10,788 bases of DNA from Mycoemilia scoparia (Eukaryota; Kickxellomycota; Kickxellomycetes; Kickxellales; Kickxellaceae): contig JANBPU010000447.1 in NCBI GenBank assembly GCA_027575805.1, positions 1-10,788 on the forward strand, in the 5' to 3' direction. Made by a program: the position numbers and the translations under genes. A model generated the notes under the pieces. It worked only from the letters and a program-made list of their open reading frames with translations, was not told where the DNA came from and did not search any database. This document shows positions 1 through 8,320 of this stretch, piece after piece; the first letter of the stretch is position 1, and each line of letters starts with the position of its first letter.

Positions 1-111
1 AATAATTTTTGAAGGGTGAAAGTTTACTAGTACAACTGGACATCCATTTGGCTGGGATTCCCCTATAATCACTGGTCCCCAAAATTCACACTTCAAAAAT
101 TATTGCCCATA
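1..111 (+). mobile_element. Family-1 MITE-like element, copy A (long form, left end cut by window)
   Basis: Positions 1-20 and the reverse complement of 85-104 agree at 19 of 20 bases. The shared core is AATTTTTGAAG. The right end finishes in CCCATA (106-111), which matches the TATGGG end of copies B and D; the matching left end would lie about 7 bases before the window. The interior carries CATTTGGCTG at 44-53 and TATAATCACTGG at 64-75, both shared with the other copies, so this is one family and not a chance palindrome. There is no coding capacity. It is a non-autonomous inverted-repeat element by structure, and the TA target duplication is inferred from the TATGGG...CCCATA ends. Its implied full length, about 118 bp, puts it with copy C. 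Confidence 0.82.
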
Positions 112-874
112 TGGCCACTTTTACTAGCTCTAAAATACAATTGTATTTATTAGTTTTTGGCTAGAAAATGAAAAAATTTAAAATTAAAGAGTATTATTGC
201 TATTCATTGCTTTCTATGCCTATTTTAAAACCTAATTCTAAGTAATCATACTATTTGTTGAATTTTTGCTAATAATTAAAAATGTGGGCCTTATTGCTTT
301 GTCAGATATAAATAGTTAAATTCCAAAGAATATGATTATTGTGAATAGTTGCTATTAGGCCCTTCATTATAGCCTACCTACAAAAATTATATTCTTTAAC
401 AAATTTCTAAACTAAAGAGCTTGAATGACACTTGAGAATGTATGTGTATGTGGTAGTTTAGTTGCCTGAAATTTTAGAGTAACAGGTGTAAAGCCCTAGG
501 CTTTTACATAAGAAAGATCAATATTTGGAACTACTAATCATGCCCAGTAGGCTCTTTCTTATAATAAGACTCCTAATTGAATAAGTCTTGACCCCAGCAT
601 TATTGAATTAATTGTTTATAATAAAATGAAAGAGAAAGAACAAATAAAATTATTAAGTAAAATATATTAATATAATTAGCTGGTAAGCTAAACAAAGCTA
701 ATTAAAAGATTCAAGGGTTTATTAAATTCTAATCTAAACACATAGTAGTTGGATTAATACAGATATTTGGGCAAAATATTAGGCCAAACCCTAATAATAG
801 GATGTGCTATTTTTCAAAAAAATACTAAAAAGTCAAGAAATAGAATAATTATATCAAGGTAATTGTTAGGTGGG
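112..874. other. AT-rich noncoding spacer with small hairpins
   Basis: There is no open reading frame of useful length on either strand and stops are frequent in all frames. The stretch is strongly AT-rich and contains several short inverted repeats: AAAGCC/GGCTTT at 490-495 and 499-504, ATAAGAAAGA/TCTTTCTTAT at 508-517 and 553-562, and TAATTAGCT/AGCTAATTA at 673-681 and 696-704. These may be remnants of old elements or chance in AT-rich DNA. Confidence 0.6.
508..562. repeat. Perfect 10-bp inverted repeat with 35-nt spacer
   Basis: ATAAGAAAGA at 508-517 is exactly complementary to TCTTTCTTAT at 553-562. A second, shorter stem (AAAGCC...GGCTTT, 490-504) lies immediately to the left. No second copy of this unit is visible in the window, so whether it is a degraded element, a transcript hairpin or coincidence cannot be decided. 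Confidence 0.4.
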
Positions 875-1003
875 AAGATTTCACAAGGCCATGGGCAAAA
901 TGGGACCCTAGGAGTAATTGCATATTAAATGGCTTATGATTTGGCCAAAATCTGCTGAGGGCCCAATTCTGCCTACTATAGATTTGATCACTAGTGAAAT
1001 CTT
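875..1003 (+). repeat. Family-2 short dispersed repeat, copy E
   Basis: Shared with copies F (1116-1247) and G (10567-10704). Common blocks in the same order are TTCACAAGGCC, GGCAAAATGGG, a GGAG...TGCATA block, a TGATT..GCCAAAA block, TTCTGCCTACTATAGATT and GATCACTAGT. In this copy the ends form an inverted repeat: AAGATTTCAC at 875-884 and GTGAAATCTT at 994-1003. It has no coding capacity. It is a short non-autonomous element by size and ends; the transposon class is unknown. Confidence 0.72.
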
Positions 1004-1115
1004 GCCCTTTGTCCAAGTTTTTAAATAAGTTTTAAAAGTCATTATTATTCAACTTTCACAAAAGCCAAAATAAATAAGCAAAATACTTTTCATCTCGACT
1101 CTTATGTATTTGGTC

Positions 1116-1247
1116 AGAATTCAAAAGCCCTTGGACCAAAATGGGTTCACAGGAGTTGCATATACGTACTGGCTCATGATTAAGCCAAAACCTGAGGACC
1201 CACTTCTGTCTATTTCACACTTGATCCCTTGTGAAATTTTGCCATTT
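1116..1247 (+). repeat. Family-2 short dispersed repeat, copy F
   Basis: This copy is more diverged than E and G but keeps the block order: CCAAAATGGG (1126-1145 region), GGAGTTGCATA, GCTCATGATT, AGCCAAAA, TTCTGTCTAT and TTGATC. Its right end reads GTGAAATTTT; the reverse complement, ATTTCACAAGG, matches the left end of copy E over 11 bases, which supports true terminal inverted repeats for the family. It lies in the same orientation as E, about 110 bases away, and ends some 18 bases beyond the stop codon of the small secreted-protein gene, so it probably forms part of that gene's 3' flank or 3' untranslated region. Confidence 0.68.
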
Positions 1248-1264
1248 ACTTTAAAAAAGAAAGC

Positions 1265-1570
1265 TTAGAATCCCTTCTTGTAAAACTTTGTGTTTGTATT
1301 AGCACATCCGACAGTGAATTTCTCGATTTGTTCAGGAGTATTCTTTACAAACTTGCATCTAGCGTAATTACCCTGCTGGTGAACTTCCCAACCAAACTCT
1401 CTAGCACCAGAATAACAGGCATAGACTGTTGAGTACTTATTATCTGAGTCCTTGTTTGTTGAGCTGCAGTAAAAGTATTTTTTGGGTTCAGGTCCAGTCG
1501 TACCATAGGCAGCTTGGACTGCACCAGCGACAAGAAGAGTTGAAAATACCAAAGTTGTGATGTACTTCAT
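1265..1570 (-). CDS. Small secreted cysteine-containing protein, function unknown
   Basis: The 101-residue product starts with a clear signal peptide: lysine at position 2, a hydrophobic stretch at about 6-17, and a small-residue site ending V-Q-A at 18-20, giving a mature chain of about 81 residues. The mature part has four cysteines (35, 52, 72, 89; spacing 16-19-16), enough for two disulfides. It is rich in Lys, Tyr, Asn and Thr and has no N-glycosylation sequon or further membrane segment. The start codon has A at -3 and follows a CA-rich leader ending AACAACAACAATAAT, a leader style seen in strongly expressed fungal genes. There is one exon. I do not recognise a family. An extracellular or cell-wall role, or an effector-like role, is possible but only inferred from size, signal peptide and cysteines. 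The gene is flanked by short repeats on its 3' side. Confidence 0.75.
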   Translation of the reverse strand: MKYITTLVFSTLLVAGAVQAAYGTTGPEPKKYFYCSSTNKDSDNKYSTVYACYSGAREFGWEVHQQGNYARCKFVKNTPEQIEKFTVGCANTNTKFYKKGF

Positions 1571-1640
1571 TATTATTGTTGTTGTTGGGGGTGGTGGGGT
1601 TGGGTTTGGCGGTTATACTATAAAAGTATTATTTAAAATT
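1571..1640 (-). promoter_or_regulatory. CA/C-rich leader and proximal promoter of the small secreted-protein gene
   Basis: On the coding (minus) strand the 40 or so bases before the start codon are almost free of G and T: C-rich runs followed by CAA repeats. This strongly asymmetric block sits in AT-rich surroundings, which argues that it is a real untranslated leader. AT-rich sequences (1616-1640) lie just upstream and could hold a TATA-like element, but no clean TATAAA is present at a convincing distance; TTTATAAGG on the minus strand near 1775-1783 is a more distant candidate. The opposite strand is G-rich (GGGGG, GGGG and GGG runs). Confidence 0.45.
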
Positions 1641-2708
1641 TGATTTTCTGTGAATAAGAATTCAAGTACAAATAACTATTTAGTGAAATTTGTATCGACA
1701 GTGAGGGGCTATATGTATGTTTTCTGGGAATGCTAGCTATGCTTTTATAGAGCGTAAAGATATACTTTGCTAGCCTTATAAAGTATCAGCTTGCACCCAA
1801 ATAATCTGTGATATATGTGTATATTTTGTGGCTAATTGACAATATGATAATATATGGATATTTTATTTTGTTTGCCTTTGGTATTAATGAATATTACGTA
1901 GTCAAATATAATATATATTTCACCTATACTACCCAGGCACTGTACTTTATTAAACGTGCTTGGATAAATTGTCTCCACACTCTATCGGTAAATGGGCTTT
2001 TAACTAAACCCTGCGACTATTCATTTACCAATCTGCCATGTTTCAACTAAATCATTGGGCTTTATACAAAGTCCCTTGCACCAAGCCTAAGCCCTTCTTT
2101 AGAATATATATACACACACACATTTATGCCTAAATTCACGTATCACTATTTATTCGCTAATCAGCCTTACATTTACTACAATAGAGTAGTTACTTTAAAA
2201 CTCTAAAGCCAAAATGGAATACTGCTATGTGTACATTCACACTTTTTTGACGACTGAGTTATTTTTATGCTTTGGAATGAATATTATATGCCTCAATGCC
2301 AGTAAGCAGACTATTTGAGATGCTTTGTCAAGAAAAATGTCTCTCTGTGGCATTTTGAAGAGTTAATTCAGAGCACTTATTTAAATCGTGACTATCTCAT
2401 CTAAAATGCTAAATGTGTCGGAATACTTTGGTTTTTATTTCAGATTAGTAGTAATGGACTAATAAGTTGATTAATTGCTAAAATCCCCAGTATTGACAAT
2501 CATTCTACAATAAAGCCACTGAAGTATAAAATATCATAAAGTGCATACTAAATTATGTGGTTGACTAATCTTCATTTTAATTGAACTATGAGCCGATATC
2601 AAACTATTTCTTCCTAGAGCAAAATTTTAGATATTTTGCCCCAGAGTCTTAAATAACGCTGTCAAAAATGCCTAATTGTTCCAAAAGGAGTATTTATGGG
2701 GGCTGGCG
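1641..2708. other. AT-rich intergenic spacer, no gene seen
   Basis: The longest frame here (1808-2050, plus strand, 80 codons) is made of Tyr, Ile, Phe and Asn codons expected from AT-rich noncoding DNA, with no recognisable motif or usable start context. A short CA run lies near 2110-2121. The distal promoter of the small secreted-protein gene probably falls in the first few hundred bases. Nothing else can be supported. Confidence 0.6.
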
Positions 2709-2808
2709 TATGGGTAATAATTTTTGAAGGGTGACTTTGGTTCGCCAATGATTATAGGCTCAGTCACAGCCAAATGAGTGACTAACCCTTCAAAAATAAT
2801 CTCCCATA
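2709..2808 (-). mobile_element. Family-1 MITE-like element, copy B (short form, 100 bp)
   Basis: The terminal 24 bases at 2709-2732 and the reverse complement of 2785-2808 agree at 21 positions. Both begin TATGGG and end TTTTTGAAGGGT. The interior, read on the minus strand, contains CATTTGGCTG and CCTATAATCATTGG like copies A and D, so B is inserted in the opposite orientation to them. It lies 273 bases beyond the stop codon of the glutamate 5-kinase gene. The TA at each end is consistent with a TA target duplication of the Tc1/mariner type (inference). It has no coding capacity. Confidence 0.88.
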
Positions 2809-3081
2809 GACAAAATCTCGAAATTTTATTAAACTAAAAAAGAGCTAAATGAAAAAGGCAAGTAATCACAAGGCCAAAGCTAAAACACTTTGATGATCAC
2901 CTTGCTAAAATATGAAAAAAATGCAGATAGAGAGAGTAATTAAAAGTTGAAAATCCCTTCCTAGCCACCACTATAAACCCAAAGACTATAAATTCAAAGT
3001 GCTGGTAGTAATGATGTGGAGATTGATTATCTAAAGAAGAAAAATGAGAAAGGAAGGTGGAGGAATATAGCACAGAATAAT
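2809..3081. other. 3' flank of the glutamate 5-kinase gene
   Basis: This stretch lies between element B and the gene's stop codon and should contain the 3' untranslated region and polyadenylation site on the minus strand. No canonical AATAAA is seen close to the stop. TCACAAGGCC at 2867-2876 is identical to ten bases near the left end of family-2 repeats E and G, but the following sequence does not continue the match, so it is at most a degraded fragment. Confidence 0.45.
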
Positions 3082-5637
3082 TTAGTAAGAAACAACCGAA
3101 ACAGGCACACGCTGCTCAGCCCGAATTTTGTTTTGCGAAACTCTAGTTACGAAAATGTCATTAATATCCTCATCACTAATTGTCGATACCATATTACCAC
3201 GACCAATAACATCCTCGAAATTACAATATCCCAAAATATCCTCAAACTCCGAGCTATAATGGCCCTTTATACGGTTAATTTCGGCACTAGTGTAGTTGAC
3301 CAACCCATGGCCTACTTCAATGACCTGCTTTTCACAATTGAAAGAATCCCTTCCTCGAATATAAACCAGGCCACTGCCACCACTATGATGACCACCATTG
3401 TTAATTAGTGGCAAATCAATTTGATCATGCTTTTCGACTTCATACACAACTCGGACGGACTGATTGGCTGTAAATTCACCGACCACCTTCTTAATTCCGG
3501 CAGCAAACAATGATTTTTTGTATTTGGATAGAGCAACCACGGCACCGGCGTCAATGTATATAGTACCAGCACACCGCATTCCGTGCAAAATCCACCACTT
3601 GCGGTCAATCATCGGATACTCATTGGGCAAAAAGATGGTACAAAGTACTTGACTATTTGAAGTCTTTTGTTGTAGCTTTTCCTGCTCGATATGATCCATC
3701 TCATCATTAATACCACCATTGCTATCCTTAGGGTTAGAGAATTGGGCAACAATATCAACAATCTTCTCAGGATTTGTGCTGCTAGTGATAATGGTTGTTA
3801 CACCAGCAGATGTGGCAAGTTCGGCAGCTATGAGCTTAGTTTCCATACCACCAGTACCGACGGAGCTTCCGCTGCTTGAAACATCAACTATCCGACGAAG
3901 GTCGCTAATACTCTTGACAACCTTGATGGGCTTGGCGTTGGGATTCCGTGAGGGATTGTCGGTGTAGAGGCAATCGACATCAGTGAGAAGGAATAGGTAA
4001 TCGGCATGGACGATGCCGGCTGTGATGGCGCTTAGAGTATCATTATCGCCAAACTTGATCTCCCCTTGGCTGACAGCATCGTTTTCGTTGACAATGGGAA
4101 CCACACCCATTTCCAAGAGAGCCTGGAATGTGCTACTTGCGTTGATATAGTGAGCGCTCTACAAATTCCAATAATTATTATATAAGAAATATTAGTTGAC
4201 GTTCATAATAGCATACAAAGAGATGATAAAAGAGGCAGGTGTGTTTGAGCCGTCATATCCAGGCAATAGATATTGATAAGAAACAGACTAGGCTTTCACA
4301 GTTCAATATTCTGATATATGCAAGAACAGAGAGGGAGAGAGGGCCGAGTGTGGATTTAAGAAGGATTCGCACAACACACATCTGGGTGGTCCGTGTACAT
4401 CTGTGTAGAAATTCTAGGTGATCGACACTGCCAGTCTTTTCTGAGCCGAAAAGCCACCACGCCATCACCACCACCTGTCTGCATCACTCTTGTGTAGGTA
4501 CAATATCGATGTTTGATACAGATTAATGCAAGATGCAAAGTATATACGGTTCTTGATTTGGGAAATTAATGCAATGCAATGTCTTGAAGGCGGGTTTTTT
4601 GGCATTCTGAGTCACCTAAGGTGATCTACATGGCACAAAACAAAGAGCCAAAGCAGCAGCGGCAAGAGCTCTTTGTTCGATAGATATCTCCCATCAAACA
4701 ATACAAACAAACGTTATTGTGCGGCACGATGTGACTCCTCATAGAAGAAAGAGAAAGACCACTACGGCGATTTTAACAGTAGAGGGATAGCAACGATGGT
4801 GGTTGTGGTGATATCCGTAAGCAGCTCTCGGCCGCAATCCGGTAGTATGCCGTTGATGTAACGAGAGGCCCCCCTTATTTGCATAATCTCTGCCATCTAA
4901 ATACAACGGTTTTGTTTACTCTTGACACCCTGCCCCTTCTCTCTAGGTCTTTCAGGCTTGCGGCAGCAGAAGCAGCAGCGACGCCTCGAAATAAGTACAA
5001 GAGATTGCTTGCCCAAAAGTTCAGGGACACAGAGATAGCCCAGCCATAATAGTAAAACACAAAAAGGAGGAAAAACAATTTATAATGTGAAAACACCACA
5101 ACATACCTGAGACAAGTCGTTCCGAGTGATTAGGACCTGAGCAACAGGCTGGCCCAACTGGCCAAACAAATCGCTCCACAACGACATGAGGAATCCCTGG
5201 CCCACGGCCGCACAGGCCTGTATTGCAGATTTTTCTGAAGGTCTTGACGAGAGTCCCAATTTTTGAAGACCGGCTCCAACAGCACCACTGGAGACAAGCA
5301 CGACACGATAGCCACACTTTTGTTTGAGCTGGATGATGGTTTCGACTATGCGTGAGAGATTTCCGAGTAGGGGAAGGTGAGTCTTGGCATCACAGATTGA
5401 ACTCGTACCAATCTTGAGAACTATGGTTCTTGTTGGTTTGTTGCTGCTGATGTGGTTACTAGGGTTTACTTTCGTAGCAGTCTCGCTACCACCGCATGGA
5501 GGAGCGGTTGAGCTTTTGAAATGAACTTGCTTCTTTTGACTGGTAGATAAATGGTGATTTGAAACAGTATCGACAATATTGTCGTTGGAGACGGAAGCAA
5601 TGGTTGAAGAAGAGCTGTATGAGCTGATAGACGACAT
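3082..5637 (-). CDS. PRO1: Glutamate 5-kinase (gamma-glutamyl kinase), two exons 5637-5107 and 4158-3082
   Basis: Phosphorylates L-glutamate with ATP to gamma-glutamyl phosphate, the first committed step of proline synthesis, presumably in the cytosol. The spliced product is 535 residues: 177 from exon 1 and 358 from exon 2. Amino-acid kinase domain: VLKIGTSSI (73-81), SSGAVGAG (116-123), AAVGQ (143-147), VNENDAV (200-206), FGDNDTLSA (213-221), LLTDVDCLYT (234-243), VGTGGMETK (277-285). PUA domain: from RKWWILHG (363-370) to GLVNYTSAEINRIKG (462-476) and ILGY (485-488). Joining Q177 to S178 restores the family's spacing between the T-R-x-D and N-A-x-x-T blocks with no residue lost. The start has A at -3 and an in-frame TAA 24 bases upstream. 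Compared with E. coli ProB (367 residues) it has a Ser-rich N-terminal extension of about 70, a Gly/His-rich insert inside the PUA domain (about 420-455) and a 34-residue tail after N-M-V (499-501). No reductase domain is fused. Confidence 0.93.
4159..5106 (-). other. Spliceosomal intron of the glutamate 5-kinase gene (948 nt, phase 0)
   Basis: On the minus strand the donor is GTATGT (5106-5101), directly after the codon for Gln177. The acceptor is TTGTAG (4164-4159), directly before the codon for Ser178. A CTAAT branch-point candidate lies at 4195-4191, with its A about 33 bases from the acceptor. Reading through would add eight residues and stop, so retention would truncate the enzyme inside the kinase domain. 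The intron is long for a fungus and not simply AT-rich. It contains a 13-base inverted repeat TCACCTAAGGTGA (4612-4624) overlapping a TGAGTCA site (4608-4614), and a CAG-type run near 4962-4980. The open frames within it show no recognisable protein. Confidence 0.88.
4608..4624. promoter_or_regulatory. TGAGTCA motif overlapping a palindrome, inside the intron
   Basis: TGAGTCA (4608-4614) is an exact match to the Gcn4/Cpc1-type bZIP site that controls amino-acid biosynthesis genes in fungi. It overlaps the inverted repeat TCACCTAAGGTGA (4612-4624). A partial site, TGACTC, follows at 4732-4737. The position within the intron of a proline-synthesis gene makes an intronic control element conceivable, but a 7-base match can occur by chance. 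Confidence 0.25.
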
Positions 5638-5705
5638 TATGCGAATTGCTATAGATATTTATGTAGAGTAGAAAAGAAGAGGAGAGAGAGAGAGAGAGAG
5701 ATAGT
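5638..5705 (-). promoter_or_regulatory. Pyrimidine-rich leader / core promoter of the glutamate 5-kinase gene
   Basis: On the coding strand a (CT)10 run (5701-5682 as GA on the plus strand) continues into CTCTTCTTTTCTACTCTAC and ends about 24-45 bases before the start codon. Pyrimidine tracts just upstream of the start are a common feature of fungal promoters and often mark the transcription start region. The tract is also a microsatellite and may vary in length between strains. Confidence 0.5.
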
Positions 5706-6330
5706 TGAGAGAAAAGAATCTGTTATACAAAAGAGCTATGCTGATGATGTGGATGATGGTGCTTGATAGCGATGTAGAAATAGATAAGTAATTCGACTGG
5801 GCAGTGTGGGTTTAAAAGAGTATCAACTAAAGAGCAATCAAGCGAATTAAGCCAAAGTGTATAGCTCTAGAATATAATTGATCAGGCAAAGAAAAGGTAG
5901 ATAGAATAAAGTATAGAGTAACTTTGATGTAACAAGGCAGAAGGGCTCATATTTAAGTAAAATTTCAACAAAATTGGTCTATGCCATTAAAATGTCACTG
6001 GTTATCCTTTCTAAATCTGCCTTACTGTGGGGGGTGGGGGAGGTAGTGATACTCTGTTTCAATCAAAGATAACGCTCACACACGCAGCCTCCTCTGCTTG
6101 TGTATAAAGTCAGAGGCAGAGTTATTACTCAAAATAGAGGAGGAGTCACAGCACACACACACACATGTACACACACAGGCTGGCTGGTTGGCCTGGCGGG
6201 CTTGTTGGCCAAGAAAGGCTTACAAAGAAGGGAGCCACTACAAAAGAACCTGTGCCACACAAAGTGTGCATATGAGTGGCCATCTTCGGTGTATTTTTCC
6301 AAATTGAATATCATCATACAGGCCGTTGAG
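5706..6330. other. Upstream region of the glutamate 5-kinase gene, no gene seen
   Basis: Presumed promoter DNA. It contains a CCAAT box on the minus strand at 5977-5973 (336 bases before the start), a G-rich tract at 6027-6043, CA repeats at 6152-6165 and 6169-6177, and an 11-base palindrome GTTGAGTCAAC at 6325-6335. The short frames at 6098-6390 are largely products of the CA/TG repeat (His-Thr or Val-Cys runs) and are not credible genes. Confidence 0.5.
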
Positions 6331-6335
6331 TCAAC
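6325..6335. promoter_or_regulatory. GTTGAGTCAAC palindrome with Gcn4/Cpc1-type core
   Basis: A perfect inverted repeat around TGAGTCA (6327-6333), about 690 bases upstream of the glutamate 5-kinase start codon. Amino-acid biosynthesis genes of fungi are commonly induced through such bZIP sites. The distance is rather long and the role is inferred. Confidence 0.3.
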
Positions 6336-7715
6336 AACGCTGCTCATACCCCTCCCCATCTCCCATTCATTTCTCTTTATTCATCCATAGGCCCAAATCT
6401 TCCAACCAATTCTTGGTTGTTTTTCTTGCCAAACGGGCTCTAGGCTTTGGCCAGGTCTGCCTTTTCCATATTTTACCTCGTGGTCTTCGATGGGCTGCTA
6501 ATGGCCAATTCGTCTATACAATATCACACAGCTACAGCCTATTCTCTCCGTATAAACCTACCTACAGCCAGCCTTCTGACAAGAGGCGTGTGAGCCATAA
6601 CAAGGCATTATGTTGTAATTGCCCTGATAGCTTCGAAATCATTTGCTTTTACTTCTACAGGGAAATCCATTTGGTAGAATGACCCAAAAACGTCATGGAC
6701 AAGGGATCACATGTGGGTGACAATTAGTTACCCCCCCCCTCTTCCTCAGGTCGTCATTTGTTCCATGTCTTTTCTTCAATGTCTACTGGCCAATACTGAT
6801 TCACACATACACACACAAAACAAATGCTGAAACGTCGCCCCCTATCCCACCCCACACACACATACGCTACTTTCTTTGTTCTCTTTTTATTCTGTGACAG
6901 CCAGTCGTCAGTCAACCTGTCAGTCCAGCCCACTACGAATCACACTGCCGCTATACTTTCAGGCTGAGATATTTGTAGCTCCCACTCTCTGCAAATCGAA
7001 TCAACACGCATGGAATAGGCGAGGGGAGGATGGATGAGATGAGGAGGGCTCCGGAATCAAGCCTCCTGGGCCCACAGCAGCATTCAACGTCCAGCAACCA
7101 ATCCAATCCGGAGCCAAAGAACCGCATGCTCGTGACTTTCTTGTCCAATAGGTGGTGACCGCCTACTCAGCCGATTTGAAGCATGACACATAGTCACCGA
7201 TTGTGTATAGTATCGGGTGGTCGGGGTGGTGGTCATGGCGATGGTGGTGATGACGATGATGAAAGAAGGCACTTTACAGCCAATGGCATTATCAAGCCTT
7301 TCCCACACTCGGCCAAGTATGTAGCAGCTCATCAACCCCACACTTAAAGACTCACAGTACTCTCAACCTCAAACCAAGTTTGAGAACCTTTATCTTGGCT
7401 CTCACCCACTATTTGTGTATATATGCGTGTCTTTAGGTCTTGATTATTACTGGCTATTTCAGATGCAGCTCTTTTTCTATAATTCCAATGATACAAAGCC
7501 TGCCCTTCAATCACATTGCTTAGATCTGGCATAGAGCGACAAAGAGAGAGAGCAATCAATGTCTGTATGTTTGTCTGAAATGACAGTCATGGTGCATCAA
7601 CAGCAGCAGTTGTAGTAGTATTACAATTATAATTATTTTATTCTTTTTTCCTTTAATCCTTGTGTTGTTTTCTTCCTTCCATAATACTCCCTAGATTCCT
7701 TGGATTCTTTTTACA

Positions 7716-7744
7716 TGACTGACTGACTGACTGCCTGCCTGCCA
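7716..7744. repeat. Compound tetranucleotide microsatellite, TGAC then TGCC
   Basis: Four units of TGAC pass directly into three of TGCC, in register. The two blocks differ by one base per unit, as expected if a point change spread through part of an array by slippage. Confidence 0.8.
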
Positions 7745-7828
7745 GTTTCCTGTAATTGTCACAGCGTACGCATTTTATCCATTTATTCATAGACACCTTT
7801 ACTATCACCATGATTATTGGGTATTCTT

Positions 7829-7839
7829 GGGGGGGGGGG
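7829..7839. repeat. Homopolymer run of eleven G
   Basis: An uninterrupted G11 run in noncoding DNA. Such runs are slippage-prone and often miscounted in assemblies, so its exact length should be treated with caution. Confidence 0.8.
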
Positions 7840-8131
7840 ACATTAATTGAATTGTGCCGCATACGACGGGTATAATCGCAATAAATTGGCCAATAGCAGG
7901 CCTCTATGTGGGTTTATATCCACTATGTTAGTATCGTCATCCCTCTTTAAATAGTATCCAAATGCCTTACTTATGGTCATGTAAAATAGCAATACCAATG
8001 CAATGTGATATGGCATTATATATACGAGGATGGCGAGTGGATATTATTTGTGAATTATAAATAATTTATAATACAATGATGATGATGATTTTGTTGGTGA
8101 CGGCTAAATATGAATTCCGAAACCAAATTGA

Positions 8132-8166
8132 TAGTAGTAGTAGTAGTAGTAGCAGCAGCAATAATA
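8132..8166. repeat. Compound trinucleotide microsatellite, TAG-CAG-CAA/TAA
   Basis: About seven TAG/AGT units are followed in register by three CAG units and then AATAATAA. An imperfect palindrome built on TTATAAATAATTTATAA (8055-8071) and a GAT run (8076-8089) lie 40-75 bases to the left, making a cluster of simple sequence. Confidence 0.75.
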
Positions 8167-8287
8167 AAGCAATTTCTCACCCCTAAAAATATTAATAAAG
8201 ATCAGTAGTGTGTGGCCGGGAGAATTGAAGTGGGAATGTGAAGTTGGATAAACTATCCAGACAATTTAGCACATGCCATGACAATGA

Positions 8288-8320
8288 CCACCCCACCCCA
8301 CCCCCCTCCTTCTCCAACCC
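8288..8320 (-). other. G-tract cluster on the minus strand (possible quadruplex)
   Basis: On the plus strand CC, CCCC, CCCC and CCCCCC are separated by single A bases, with a further CCC at 8318-8320. The minus strand thus carries three G4+ tracts with one-base loops and a fourth GGG separated by an 11-base loop. A three-tier quadruplex is possible but the long loop makes it non-ideal. Confidence 0.35.

Noticed and set aside
1808..2050. Plus-strand 80-codon frame rich in Tyr, Ile and Phe
   Set aside because: Composition is what AT-rich noncoding DNA gives; no signal, domain or leader supports it.
2867..2876. TCACAAGGCC as a fourth family-2 copy
   Set aside because: Only ten bases match and the following blocks of the family are missing or out of order.
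3016..3408. Plus-strand 130-codon frame opposite the end of the glutamate 5-kinase gene
   Set aside because: It is antisense to a recognisable PUA domain and has no motif of its own; it is a shadow frame.
4253..5099. Several minus-strand frames inside the intron
   Set aside because: Splicing exon 1 directly to 4158 restores the conserved kinase alignment without gaps, so no internal coding exon is needed; the frames show no homology I recognise.
6326..6682. Plus-strand 118-codon frame
   Set aside because: No domain and no splice-linked exon; it lies in simple-repeat-rich DNA and starts at the palindromic bZIP-like site.
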